A stretch of 45,156 bases of DNA from Symbiodinium natans (GCA_905221605.1 CAJNDS010000447.1:537501-582656), one strand, 5' to 3'; counted from the first letter of the stretch, positions 29,744 through 40,764 are shown. The notes: generated by a model from the letters alone, not told the origin. Made by a program: numbers and translations.

Positions 29744-31837
29744 ATATATCAGTCGTCTAGGCTCCCCAAACCCTACAAGCGCGAAGAAAGGGGACACACG
29801 CAAACATCCCACGAAGGAACGAAGGGAGAGGAATTACGACAAACCTCTAGACCCCTACCAAATCACAGGAATACGAAGCGGGGGACACACGAGAAATCTT
29901 TAGGGCAATCAATACCCTCATAGCGACTGCGGAAGCAAACGATATGTGATAATCATCTAGACACTCCCCAAACCCTGCAAGCACGAACAAAGGGGACATA
30001 CGAAAAACCTCCAGAGCGCTCACGAAACCCTTACAACACGAAGGGACGAAGGGAGGGGACCAAAAAAAAACCTCTAGGCCCCTCCCAACTCACAGGAACA
30101 CGAAGCAGGGGGGCGTACGACAAACCTCTAGGGCAGTCAATAGCCCTCATAATACGACCACAGAAGCAAATTACTTATGACAATCATCTAGATGCCAAGA
30201 AAGGGGACACACGACAAACCTGTAGGCCCCTACTACATCACAGGAACAAGGAAGCGGAGGGCATACGACAAACCTCTAGGGCAGTCACTAGCCCCGCACA
30301 ATACGAGCCCGGAATCAAATTACATATGTCAGTCGTCTAGACGCTCCCCAAACCCTACAAGCAAGAAGAAAAGGGACATACGGCAAATTTGCAGGGCTCT
30401 CACAAAACCCTTGCAACACGAAAGGACGAAGGGAGGGAATATATGACAAACCTCTAAGCCCCTACCAAATCACAGGACCAAGGAAACGGGGGGGACAAAT
30501 GACAAAACTCTATGACAGTCACTAGCCCCTCATAATTTGAGCACGGAAGCAAATCATATATGACGATCATCTAGACTCTCGACGCTCCCCCCCAAACCCT
30601 ACAAGCTCGAAGAAAGTGGATATACGACTAGCCTCCAAAGCCCTCACAAAACCCTTACCACCCATACAACGCGAAGGGACGAAGGAAGGGGACATACGAC
30701 AAACCTCTAAGGCAGTCACTAACCGCACATAGTACGAGCACGGAAGCAAATGATGTATGGTAATCATCTCGACGCTCCTCAAACTCTCCAAGCACGAAGA
30801 AAGGGGACACACGACAAGCCTTCAAGGCCCAACAAAACCCCTACAACACGAAGGGGCGAAAGGAGGGGACATACGACAAAGCTCTAGGCCCCCACCAAAT
30901 CTCAGGAACAGGAATCGGGGGGACATACGACAAACCTCTAGGGCGATCACTAGCCCCTCACAATACGAGCACGGAATCGAATTATATATATGTATATATC
31001 AGTCGTCTAGGCTCCCCAAACCCTACAAGCACGATGAAAGGGGACACACGCAAACATCCCACGAAGGAACGAAGGGAGAGGAATTACGACAAACCTCTAG
31101 ACCCCTACCAAATCACAGGAATACGAAGCGGGGGACACACGAGAAATCTTTAGGGCAATCAATACCCTCATAGCGACTGCGGAAGCAAACGATATGTGAT
31201 AATCATCTAGACACTCCCTCAACCCTACAAGCACGAACAAAGGGGATATATGAAAAACCTCCAGAGCGCTCACGAAACCCTTACAATACGAAGGGACGAA
31301 GGGAGGGGACAAAAGATAAACCTTTAGGCCCCTCCCAACTCACAGGAACACGAAGCAGGGGGGCATACGACAAATCTCTAGGGCGGTCAATAGCCCTCAT
31401 GATACGACCACGGAAGCAAATGACTTATGATGACAATCATCTAGACGCCAAGAAAGGGGACATACGGCAAACCTCCAAGGCCGAATGCAACCCTCACAAC
31501 ACGAAGGGACGAAGGGAGGGGACATATGACAAGCCTCTGGCCCCTACCAAATCTCAGGAACACGAAGCGGGGGAATGTACGACAAACCTCTAGGGCAGCC
31601 ACTAGCCCCTCATAGTACGAGCGCGGAAGGAATGATTTTTGACAATTATCTAGACACTCCCCAAACCCTACAAGCACGAAGAAAGGGGACATGCGACAAA
31701 CCTCCGGGGCCCTCACAAAACCCTTACAACACGAACGAAGAAAACAACTCATACAAACCTCTGGGCCCCTACCAAATCACAACAACACGAAGCGGGGGGA
31801 CATACGATTAACCTCTAGGGCAGTCACTAACCCCTCA
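29744..31837 (+). repeat. Composite satellite after the element, second copy
   Basis: Corresponds to 22276-24370. No gene seen. Confidence 0.9.
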
Positions 31838-32375
31838 AGACGGGGGGTGAAAGGGATTATGGGAGATGATGGGGAATGATGATGGGGGATGATGGGGGAT
31901 GATGCGGGATGATGGGAGATGATGGGGGGTGATGGGGAATGATGGGGGATGATGCGGGATGAGAGACATGATGGGGCATGATAGGGGCTGATCGGGGACG
32001 ATGATGGGGGCTGATGGGGGATGATGGTGGATGATGGGGGGGTGAAAGGGATTATGAGAGATGATGGGGAATGATGATGGGGGATGATGGGGGATGATGG
32101 GAGATGATGGGGATGATGGCGGATGATGCGGGATGATGGGGGATGATGGGGGATGATGGGGGATGACGCGGGATGAGAGAGACGATGGGACATGATAAGG
32201 GGGCTGACTGTCTCATCCCCCATCATCCCCCATCATCCCCCATCATCCCTTTCACCCCCCCCGAAATGATGGGAGATGATGGGGGATGATTGGGGGATGA
32301 TGGGGCATGATGGGGGATGAGAGAAACGATGGGAGATGATGGGAGATGATGCGGGGTGATGTGGGATGGGCAATG
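31838..32375. repeat. GATGATGGGG minisatellite, second copy
   Basis: Corresponds to 24371-24900 with a slightly longer inverted CATCATCCCC patch at 32211-32250. Confidence 0.9.
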
Positions 32376-32520
32376 AGCGGGTATGTCTGAAATCCTGGAA
32401 AAGACAATTCCCGGGGTTTGATTTTAAAGGGTTTAAATTCTTTTCGGCGTCTTAACTTTTTATGAACTCCTTACACAATCAAATCCGGTATTTGATTTTT
32501 GTTAAGGGTTTCAAGGATAT

Positions 32521-32634
32521 TACCCTAAACCCTAATCGCTAAACCCTAAACCCTAAACCCTAAACCCTAAACCGTAAACCCTAAACCCTAAACCCTAAAC
32601 CCTAAACCCTAAACCCTAAACCCTAAACCCTAAA
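32521..32634. repeat. Interstitial telomeric repeat (CCCTAAA)
   Basis: About 16 units. The first segment copy breaks off in this same array at the N gap. Confidence 0.9.
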
Positions 32635-34565
32635 CCGATCCCCGGGATTTAGTTCTTTAAGGATTTCAATGATTTTTTGGGCATTTTAAATTTCATGAGA
32701 TCCTTGAAAAATTAAATCCCGGGATTTAGTTTTTCAAGGATTTCAAGGATTTCATAAACTTCAAATACCGGAGCTCTTGCAAAAGCAAACGCCCCCCTCC
32801 CCACTCAGAGTACGGGAAGACCGCGCGGATTTTAAAATTTATGAAATCCTTGAAATCCTTGAAAAATCAAATCCCGAGATTTGATTTTAGGATTTCATAA
32901 AATTTAAAATGCCCAAAAAAACCTTGAAATCCTTAAAAGATTAAATCCCGGGATTTGATTTTTTAAGGATTTCAAGGATTTTTTGGGCATTTTAAATTTC
33001 ATGAAATCCTTGAAAAACTAAATCCCGGGATTTGATTTTTCAAGGATTTCACGGATTTCATAAAATTTAAATACCGGAACTCCTACAAAAGCAAACCCCC
33101 CCCCCCCTCCCCACTCAGAGTGCGGGAAGACCACGCGGATTTTAAAATTTATGAAATCCTTGAAATCCTTGAAAAATCAAATCCCGGGATTTGATTTTTC
33201 AAGGATTTCATAAAATTTAAAATGCCCAAAAAACCTTGAAATCCTTAAAATATCAAATCCCGGGATTTGATTTTTTAAGGATTTCAAGGATTTTTTGGGC
33301 ATTTTAAATTTTATGAAATCCTTGAAAAATCAAATCCCGGGATTTAATTTTTCAAGGATTTCAAGGATTTCATAAAATTTAAATACCGGAAATCCTGCAA
33401 AAGCAAACCCCCCTCCCCACTCAGAGTACGGGAAGACCACGCGGATTTTAAAATTTATGAAATCCTTGAAATCCTTGAAAAATTAAATCCCGGGATTTGG
33501 TTTTTCAAGGATTTCATGAAATTTAAAATTCCCAAAAAATCCTTGAAATCCTTAAAATATCAAATCCCGGGATTTGATTTTTTAAGGATTTCAAGGATTT
33601 TTTAGGCATTTTAAATTTCATGAAATCCTTGAAAAATCAAGTCCCGGGATTTAATTTTTCAAGGATTTCAAGGATTTCATAAAATTTAAATACCGGAATT
33701 CCTGCAAAAGCAAACCCCCCCCTCCCCACTCAGAGTACGGGAAGACCACGCGGATTTTAAAATTTATGAAATCCTTGAAATCCTTGAAAAATTAAATCCC
33801 GGGATTTGATTTTTCAAGGATTTCATAAAATTTAAATGCCCAAAAAATCCTTGAAATCCTTAAAATATTAAATCCCAGGATTTGATTTTTTAAGGATTTC
33901 AAGGATTTTTTGGGCATTTGAAATTTTATGAAATCCTTGAAAAATTAAATCCCGGGATTTAGTTTTTCAAGGATTTCAAGGATTTCATAAAATTTAAATA
34001 CCGGAACTCCTGCAAAAGCAAACCCCCCCCTCCCCACTCAGAGTACGGGAAGACCACGCGGATTTTAAAATTTATGAAATCCTTGAAATCCTTGAAAAAT
34101 TAAATCCCGGGATTTGATTTTTCAAGGATTTCATAAAATTTAAAATGCCCAAAAAATCCTTGAAATCCTTAAAATATTAAATCCCAGGATTTGATTTTTT
34201 AAGGATTTCAAGGGTTTTTGGGCATTTGAAATTTTATGAAATCCTTGAAAAATTAAATCCCGGGATTTAATTTTTCAAGGATTTCAAGGGTTTCATAAAT
34301 TTTAAAATCCGCGTGGTCTTCCCGTACTCTGGGTGGGGAGGGGAGGTTTTCCGGTATTTAAATTTTATGAAATCCTTGAAATCCTTGAAAAACTAAATCC
34401 CGGGATTTGATTTTTCAAGGATTTCATGAAATTTAAAATGCCCAAAAAATCCTTGAAATCCTTAAAATATTAAATCCCGGGATTTGATTTTTTAAGGATT
34501 TCAAGGGTTTTTTGGGCATTTTAAATTTCATGAAATCCTTGAAAAATCAAATCTAGGGATTTCCC
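32635..34565. repeat. ~307-bp satellite of nested CCCGGG-centred palindromes
   Basis: The marker CCCCACTCAGAGTACGGGAA recurs near 32799, 33109, 33415, 33724 and 34033 in one orientation and once inverted near 34318. Each unit contains about three long palindromes centred on AAATCCCGGGATTT with arms such as TTGAAATCCTTGAAAAATC. One pair of arms reaches about 45 bases and ends in GCCCAAAAAA. No coding frames. Confidence 0.9.
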
Positions 34566-34577
34566 GGCGGCAAACGA

Positions 34578-34604
34578 GGCGTGCCAAATAGACCCTAAAG
34601 GTCC
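34578..34604 (-). repeat. 27-bp sequence, inverted partner of 16942-16968
   Basis: Exact complement of 16942-16968, directly at the right edge of the palindromic satellite and next to the TTTAGGGG array. Confidence 0.9.
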
Positions 34605-34612
34605 TACGTACT

Positions 34613-34715
34613 TAGGGGTTTAGGGGTTTAGGGGTTTAGGGGTTTAGGGGTTTAGGGGTTTAGGGGTTTAGGGTTTTAGGGGTTTAGGGGTTTAGGGGTT
34701 TAGGGGTTTAGGGGT
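34613..34715. repeat. TTTAGGGG variant telomeric array
   Basis: About 13 octamer TTTAGGGG units, homogeneous. A similar array is at 16866-16934. The following 34720-35150 is telomere-like decay with no gene seen. Confidence 0.9.
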
Positions 34716-35157
34716 TCATTGAAATTGTTAAGGTTCAGGTCCGGGGAAGTGTCGGGGAGTTTCGAGGAGTTTCGAGGGGTTTCTGCTTTGGATTGTTTTT
34801 GGAATAATTTCAAGTTTCCGGGGCTTGAGGGTTTAGGGTTTATAATGGGGGTTTAGGGATAAGGGTTTAGTTTTAGGGTTTGGGTTTAGCGGTTTAGGGT
34901 TTAGGGTTTGGGGTTCAGGGGTTAAGGGCTTAGGGCTTAGGGTTGAGGATGTAGGAACCATAAGCCAGAAAGCCTGAAATTCAGCCCTCAACCAATAGCC
35001 CCCAAAGCCCCCAGAAGCTCACGAACCCCCAAACCCGCAAACCCCCAACATCCGCCAAACCCCAACACCCCCAGGCCCCAGAATTCTAGCCCAAAAACCC
35101 TCAACGCTTAACCCGAAACCCCCAAACCCAGCACCCCCCCTAAGCATCTAACCCCCC

Positions 35158-35276
35158 TAAACCCTAAACCCTAAACCCTAAACCCTAAACCCTAAACCCT
35201 AAACCCTAAACCCTAAACCCTAAACCCTAAACCCTAAACCCTAAACCCTAAACCCTAAACCCTAAACCCTAAACCT
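35158..35276. repeat. Interstitial telomeric repeat (CCCTAAA)
   Basis: About 17 perfect units ending 11 bases before the exon at 35288. Confidence 0.9.
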
Positions 35277-35287
35277 CCAAACGCAAG

Positions 35288-37265
35288 CCTTTGTGGAGGC
35301 AGCTTCCGAGTCGGCGGCCTTTCGGCAGGGTTTAGGGTTTAGGGTTTAGGGCTTAGGAGGGTTTAGGGTTTAGGGTTAGGCTTTAGGGTTTAGGGTTTAG
35401 GGTTTAGGGTTTAGGGCTTAGGGTTTAGGGGGAGGGGGTACAGGCTTGAGAGACTTTGGGTTGGGTGGAAAAAAGCAGGTTTTGAGGGCTTTTTGGATCT
35501 TTAGAGTTTTTAGTTTTCGGAGGGTTTTAGGTGCTTTTCGTGCTTTTTGGGCCTTTTGGGGCTTTTCGGTTTGTTCGAGGCTTTAGGGGTTGTGGGCTTC
35601 AGGGCTTTTCATGGTTCTCGGACTTTTCGGGGGCCATGTGAGTGGGCGTTAAGCCCCCCAAACCCAAGACCCGGAAGATCAAGATTCGCACAAGGGTGGT
35701 CTTCTCCCCTGTTCAGGGGTGCCGCGCTATATGTCGGACCCAAAAATGGAGCCTAATTCAGAGAACGACCCACACACCCGCACACCCACAGCCAGAAGCC
35801 TCCAAGCCTGTGGTAAAAGAACCAAGCTCCCGGACTCGAAGCCCGGATCCCTGCACCCCCCACATGGCTCAAGCCCCCCTAAACCATAAACTCCTCTAAG
35901 CCCTACGCCCCAAGCCCTAAGCTAAGCCCTAAACCCTCAACCCCAAACCCCAAACCCTAGACCCTAAACCCTATATAAACCATAAACCCCAACCCCCCCC
36001 CCCCCCCCCAAAACTTCAATTGCGCCATCAGGAGAGGCGAAGGCAATCGGATCTCTCCCAACAGGCTGCAGCCCATGCCGCCGAGCAGGCCACGGTAAAA
36101 GTTCTTGTTTTTTGTTGTTGTTTTCGTGTTTTCGGGTTTCGGGTTTAGGGTTTAGCGTTTAGGGTGTTTTTTTGTTATATTTCGGGTGTGACCCTAAGCC
36201 CTAAATCCTAAACCCTAAGCTTTAGGATTTAGGATTTAGGCTTTAGGGTTTGGTGTTTTTTTGGGGCAACGTTAAGAGTTTTGCATTTCGGGGGCAGAGG
36301 GGATGGGGGTGGCTGAGGGGGTTCAGAGTTGCCTTGAAGTCTTAACTTACACCCTAAACCCTTAAACCCTAAACCCTAAACCCTAAACCCTAATGCCTTG
36401 AAGTCGTCTCCCTTCTTCCGACAGGCGCTGCGGGACGAGGAGTTCTCCCACCAGCTGCAGGACACATCCCTCTTGGGGGGGGAGGGTTTAGGGTTTAGGG
36501 TTTAGGGTTTAGGGTTTAGGGTTTAGGGTTTAGGGTTTAGGGTTTAGGGTTTAGGGTTTAGGGTTTAGGATGTAGGGTTTAGGGTTTCGGGTTTAGGGTT
36601 TCGGGTTTAGGGTTTGAGGTTTGGGGTTTGGGTTTTGGGTTGGGCTTCTCTCGTGGGGTTCAGGTTGTTGGGGGGGCTTGTCTTGCAGTTCGAGGGGACA
36701 AGCTCGAGGATTCGCGTGTCCATGGCGCCAAGCCCCAACCTAGACCCCAGTCCGGGCGCAGGTCAGGGTTTAAGGGTCGAGGGGGTTTAGGGTTTCGGGT
36801 TTAGCCCCAAACTCGCTCCGACGCAGCACTATGCTTGGGCACCTTGGAGGGGCAGGGTTTAGGGTTTAGAGTTAAGGTTTGAGGTTTAGGGTTTAGGGTT
36901 CAGGGTTTAGGGTTTAGGGTTTAGGGTGTAGGGTGTAGGGTTTAGGGTTAGATGGGGGCATACGATGGTTTCGGATGAAGTGCAAGATATGCGAGTCGAT
37001 CTTTGAAGACGACCTGCAAGAAATGCAAAAGAAGGTGAGAGATGCTCGAAGAGAGTACCAGGCGAAAAAGGATGAAGTTGAAGATCTGCTTAAGGCTGCA
37101 GACAAGCTGAAAGATGCGCTGGAAGACTGCAGGCAAGAGTGGGAAGACGCCCACGCTATGTTTGAACTGTTCCGAAACGGACAGAAGATGACAAAAGTGG
37201 CCCAAGTGATCCTGAAGTCTGGGAATGGATCAGGTGCTGCGCTGGACGCCAGTGCCTCACGCTAG
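35288..37265 (+). CDS. Coiled-coil protein, six-exon series (5' end not found)
   Basis: Phase-consistent exons: 35288-35329 (FVEAASESAAFRQ), 35643-35695 (VKPPKPKTRKIKIRTR), 36032-36094 (ERRRQSDLSQQAAAHAAEQA), 36425-36460 (ALRDEEFSHQLQ), 36689-36761 (SSRIRVSMAPSPNLDPSPGA) and 36952-37265. The last and longest exon reads MKCKICESIFEDDLQEMQ, then a heptad-like charged stretch (DEVEDLLKAADKLKDALED) and ends TAG at 37263. Donors are GT except a GA (gacaca) at 36461. The start codon was not identified. The stop at 37263 overlaps the CTAG end of a repeat element, so the gene may continue into the exons after 37410. I do not recognise the protein; basic and coiled-coil segments suggest a structural or binding role, which is inference. 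Confidence 0.6.
35330..35432. repeat. Interstitial telomeric repeat (TTTAGGG) starting at the exon end
   Basis: The exon at 35288-35329 ends in CAGG and the array begins GTTTAGGG, so the first repeat unit provides the GT donor. Confidence 0.8.
36484..36620. repeat. Interstitial telomeric repeat (TTTAGGG)
   Basis: About 13 units then TTTCGGG variants; intron between 36460 and 36689. Confidence 0.85.
36952..37265 (+). CDS. Coiled-coil exon (best-supported part of the gene)
   Basis: Acceptor GGTTAG at 36951; two phase bases complete a codon with G from 36761. About 100 residues. An N-terminal WFRMKCKICESIF with CxxC is followed by a long Lys/Glu/Ala/Leu helix with heptad spacing, then LFRNGQKMTKVAQVILKSG and a small-residue tail. 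The coding G+C and codon pattern differ clearly from the flanking telomeric introns. Confidence 0.75.
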
Positions 37266-37410
37266 GACCCAGAGTAGGCCCTTATCCCTTTTTGTGGAGG
37301 GCTAGGGTTCCCATGACAGCCCACCCTAAACCCTAAACCATAAGCCCTAAGCCCTAAACCCCTTTAAGCCAGAAAGGGCACATTTTTTCCTAGGTTGTTC
37401 TGGGTTCTAG
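37262..37410. mobile_element. CTAG-ended repeat family, copy c, with telomeric core
   Basis: Starts CTAGGACCCAGAGTAGGCCC and ends TTCCTAGGTTGTTCTGGGTTCTAG; the ends are imperfect inverted repeats. A few CCCTAAA-type units lie in the middle. CACG precedes it and CACA follows, a possible 4-bp target duplication. It lies between two coding-like stretches, as an intron would. Confidence 0.65.
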
Positions 37411-37495
37411 CACACAAAAAACACGGGCGAGGGGTACAAGGCAATGTCGGCACGGAACATCCGCGTGCTGGCTGATTCCATAGTGAATCAGCTGG
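37411..37495 (+). CDS. Candidate exon MSARNIRVLADSIVNQL
   Basis: Directly after the TTCTAG end of the repeat element. Reads NTGEGYKAMSARNIRVLAD and on to NQL, then GTTTTG as donor. Codon choice is exon-like. Its connection to the exon ending at 37262 is not phase-resolved. Confidence 0.45.
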
Positions 37496-37600
37496 TTTTG
37501 GGTTTAGGGCCATCTTAGGGTAGTTTAGGGTTTAGGGTTTAAGGCTTTGTAGGGTTAGGGCTCAGGGATCTGAGACGTGATCAAAAATGTTGCTCCTCAA

Positions 37601-37655
37601 GGCAGGGTTAGATGCAGTGATCGTGTCTGTAGAGTCTGGAAGTCGGCCGTGGTTA
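37601..37655 (+). CDS. Candidate exon AGLDAVIVSVESGSRP
   Basis: After CCTCAAG. Reads AGLDAVIVSVESGSRP, with possible donor GTTAGG. Isolated and short; phase links not established. Confidence 0.3.
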
Positions 37656-37861
37656 GGCTGTGGGCTTAGGGGTTTAGGGGTTCAGAGGTTTAGGGTTTAG
37701 GGGCTAGGATTTGGGGTTTAGGGCCTCCAAGAAAGGATCATGACTTAGAGATAAGTATACAGAAGCCCTGTGTAGTCCTCCCCCCTCATACCCCCCTGAT
37801 GCCCCTTTGTACCCCCGCTTTATACCCCATTAAACCCCCAAGAGAACTGGTTAATTAAATT

Positions 37862-37963
37862 CGTAACCCTAAACCCTAAACCCTAAACCCTAAACCCTAA
37901 ACCCTAAACCCTAAACCCTAAACCCTAAACCCTAAACCCTAAACCCTAAACCCTAAACCCCAG
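37862..37963. repeat. Interstitial telomeric repeat (CCCTAAA)
   Basis: About 14 units ending CCCCAG, where the final CAG is the acceptor of the next exon. Confidence 0.9.
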
Positions 37964-38073
37964 ATCCGTCTAGGGGTTCTCTGAAGGAGATCGAGGGCAG
38001 GCGGAAAGATCGAGTCAGCGGCGTAGAAGCCGTCCTGGCCACCTGGGCGAAAGGCAAGGACAAGGCCTTTTAG
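37964..38073 (+). CDS. Candidate exon SLKEIEGRRKDRVSGVEAV
   Basis: Acceptor CCCCAG. Two phase bases, then PSRGSLKEIEGRRKDR and VEAVLATWAKGKDKAF to TAG at 38071. Looks clearly coding. It could be a terminal exon, or it could splice at a GC site just before the stop. Confidence 0.55.
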
Positions 38074-38094
38074 GGGCAAACCCTAAACCTTCTG

Positions 38095-38330
38095 AAGCCT
38101 AAACCCTAAACTCTGAACCCTAAACCCTAAACCCTCAACCCTCAACCCTCAACCCTAAACCCTAAACCCTAAACCCTTGGTTCAGGTTTCATGCTTCAGG
38201 CTTGGGTGTTTAGGGTTCCGGGTTCAGGGCTCAGTGTCCAGGAACCCTAAACCCTAAACCCTAAACCCTAAACCCTAAACCCTAAACCCTAAACCCTAAA
38301 CCCTAAACCCTAAACCCTAAACCCTAAAGC
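38095..38330. repeat. Telomeric arrays, CCCTAAA and CCCTCAA variants
   Basis: Two arrays (38095-38175 and 38244-38330) separated by a short G-rich stretch; no gene between. Confidence 0.85.
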
Positions 38331-38456
38331 CAACATCACAGTTTCGGGCTTTCTGGCCCGAGTTCGGGGTTAGGATTCAGGAGTGCTTTGCAGGTCCTAG
38401 GCCTCTGGCCTCCGAACCCTGGACGTTGCTCAGAACAACGTTTTTAGAAGGTTGTG

Positions 38457-38690
38457 TAGGGCTTAGGGCTTAGGGCTTAGGGCTTAGGGCTTAGGGCTTA
38501 GGGCTTAGGGCTTAGGGCTTAGGGCTTAGGGCTTAGGGCTTAGGGCTTAGGGCTTAGGGTTTAGGGTTTAGGATTTAGGGTTTAGGGTTTAGGATTTAGG
38601 GTTTAGGGTTTAGGGCTTAGGGTTTAGGGCTTAGGGTTTAGGGCTTAGGGTTTACTGTTTAGGGCTTATATAGGTTTTAGGGTTTAGGGT
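38457..38690. repeat. GGGCTTA variant telomeric array
   Basis: About 15 consecutive GGGCTTA units grade into mixed TTTAGGG and TTTAGGA units. The G-strand form of the CCCTAAG variant seen in gene copy 2. Confidence 0.9.
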
Positions 38691-38719
38691 TTTCACGATC
38701 CTTGCCCCCCACTGAAAGC

Positions 38720-38789
38720 ACTCCTGAAGGGCGCGGTCTCTCTGGCGTGGAAGCACTGGGCCACGTACTCCAAGGACACTTACATGTAA
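38720..38789 (+). CDS. Candidate exon LLKGAVSLAWKHWATYSKD
   Basis: Open from about 38720 to TAA at 38787. Reads LLKGAVSLAWKHWATYSKDT. A GT donor (gtaaaa) lies at 38786, just inside the stop. The upstream acceptor is not certain. Confidence 0.45.
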
Positions 38790-38965
38790 AACATACATGT
38801 GCGCACGCAATCACATGCATACATGAATAAACATATAAATCAATAAACATATAGATATATCGCTAATTCTTAATCTACATTTCGACATAAACATAATGTA
38901 AATGTAAATACATACGCATCGAAAAACAAATGAAGACATATATATATATATATATGCATATACAG
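38790..38965. repeat. AT-rich region with TA microsatellite
   Basis: ACATA/ATAAACATA-type sequence ending in a TATATA run. No gene seen here or in 38966-39285. Confidence 0.6.
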
Positions 38966-39290
38966 TTAGGGGACCAGGTTTGATGATTGTGTTTGTTACT
39001 TGGATTGTGCCCCAACCCCTGATTTCGGCATGAGTAAACCCTAAACCAGTTTCGGCTTCAGGTATTAACCTTTATGGAACCCTGAACCGTGAACCCTAAG
39101 CCCTACTTGGAGGTTCAGAGGGTACTTAGATTCCCAATTATAAGTCTACTTGCAACCTGCTTAGAGGACTAAGGGGACTTAGGGGGCTTATAATAAGTGT
39201 GCCGTTATCGTTGGGGTTTTAATTACCCTGATCCTCCAAGTAAGCCTTAAACTAGGGGGCTGGGGGCGCAAGTCGTTTCGGCACATTCAG

Positions 39291-39338
39291 GTTGCCTTGC
39301 TTGAGGTGAAGCTGCACGTTGACCCATGTTCTTGTCCA
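39291..39338 (+). CDS. Candidate exon VALLEVKLHVDPCSCP
   Basis: Acceptor ACATTCAG, 16 codons, strong donor GTGGGT at 39339. An alternative donor, GTGTTT, lies four bases on. Confidence 0.5.
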
Positions 39339-39407
39339 GTGGGTGTTTGCTTTGCGTTTAGGGTTCAAACCCTAAACTCGTGAACCCTAAACCCTAAACT
39401 ACCCTGC

Positions 39408-39525
39408 ATGCGTAGCTTTGTCGACTACACATCGCGCGCGGTCCACACGATGAAGCGCGCCCTCTAGACTAGTCTAGCTTGTCAAAGAAACGAAAGTTAT
39501 GGCGGAATGCTTGGCCCTCCAGGCG
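39408..39525 (+). CDS. Coding-like block(s) ending at a GTGAGA donor
   Basis: 39408-39464 reads MRSFVDYTSRAVHTMKRAL; 39478-39525 reads LVKETKVMAECLALQA and is followed by a textbook GTGAGA donor. Between them is the 14-bp palindrome CTAGACTAGTCTAG, which breaks the frame. Which frame is used in the first half is not clear. Confidence 0.4.
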
Positions 39526-39589
39526 GTGAGATCTTGTGTTTTCTTGCGAGTATCACCATTCTCATCACTGTTGTTAAACCTATATCATT

Positions 39590-39712
39590 GCAATGATGAT
39601 GATTATTGTTATTCTTATTATTGTTGTTATTATTTTTACTACCAGGAGTAGTACTAGTATTATTTTCATTATGATTATTGTTATTATTGTTGTTATTACT
39701 AGACTTTTTCTT
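39590..39712. repeat. ATT/GTT trinucleotide-rich microsatellite
   Basis: Degenerate TTATTG/TTATTA repeats. Ile- and Asn-rich frames on the two strands are artefacts. Confidence 0.75.
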
Positions 39713-39991
39713 TTCCTGAGTACTGTACGAGTCGCCGATTACCACCTATTGCCAACTATGAGTTACTATGATGTCTTTTTTACTCTACTTTGTTATTCAT
39801 GCTACTATGGATGATGTGGTTTAAGTAACTTAAGTAGCTTGAGGTTGTCGGGCTTTGGGTGACTTAAGCGCAAACCTCGACACCATGAAGCCCTTCAACT
39901 CTTGAACCTTAGGGTTTAGGGTTTAGGGCTTTGGGTTCGTGGTACACCCCCAAGCCGTGAGGCCCTCAACCTAGTCTGTGTTCCGCCGTAG

Positions 39992-40039
39992 GAGACCTCC
40001 AGCCGGGACAAGCGACACAAGGCGCCACTGCACAACTGA
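39992..40039 (+). CDS. Candidate exon ETSSRDKRHKAPLHN
   Basis: Acceptor CGCCGTAG, 15 codons then TGA. Charged, exon-like codon use. No clear donor before the stop, so possibly terminal. Confidence 0.4.
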   Translation, partial: ETSSRDKRHKAPLHN

Positions 40040-40372
40040 GAGCGTTCACGTTGGTGATGAAGATTTGAGGGTCTACTACTATTTGCTCAAGAACCCCCAG
40101 AAAAAAGATAATAATCCTTAGATACTAGATTACCCTTATAAGGAAGATTCTCTTGTTTTCCTAGTAGTAGAGTAGGAAACCTTTAACCTTTTTGGGTTAG
40201 TATAATCCCCTTATAATCCCAAAGGTTAACCTTTACTTCCCCCAGGTTACTGGACAACTAGGTTGGTTTTTTGGGGGTTCTTAAGCAAATAGGGTGTTCC
40301 GAGGGTTCGTTGGTTTTGGAAGAGCGAAGTTACTGCTGTGGCTATGTGGCTACAAGCCAGGACCTGCAGCCA

Positions 40373-40560
40373 ACCCTAAACCCTAAGCCCTAAGCCCCAG
40401 GCCCTAAACCCTAAAGCCTAAGCCCTAAACCCTAAACCCTAAACCCTGAACCCTAAACCCTAAACCCTAAACCCCAGTACCTAATCCCTAATCCCTAATC
40501 CCTAATCCCAATTCCTAAACCCTAAACCCTAAACCCTAAACCCCTAAACCCTGAAACCTA
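40373..40560. repeat. Telomeric array with CCCTAAT variants
   Basis: CCCTAAA, CCCTAAG and five consecutive CCCTAAT units. Confidence 0.85.
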
Positions 40561-40575
40561 AACCACCCCTTGCAG

Positions 40576-40614
40576 CCCATCTTCGAGATGCCCAAACTTG
40601 TTGCTCGCGTTCGT
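40576..40614 (+). CDS. Candidate exon PIFEMPKLVARVR
   Basis: Acceptor TTGCAG, 13 codons, donor GTGAGA. Phase 0 to phase 0, compatible with the next exon at 40765. Confidence 0.55.
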
Positions 40615-40764
40615 GTGAGAAGGGACTCATGCGAGCTGTATGGGCCTATTTATGCTGAGTGGCCCAATTTTTTTAGAGAATAGCATTCAGTTAGTATAGA
40701 CGGCCTAACGATAAACCCTAAACCCTAACTCTAACGCTAAGCCCTTGACATATGGTTTTACCAG

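Larger units (their letters stand above)
25157..32535. repeat. Near-identical second copy of 17722-25056
   Basis: The satellite inversion, satellite, 2-kb element, satellite and GATG minisatellite recur in the same order with only scattered substitutions and small indels. The offset drifts from 7435 to 7479. Either a true tandem duplication or two haplotype/overlapping contigs placed in series across the gap. Confidence 0.9.
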
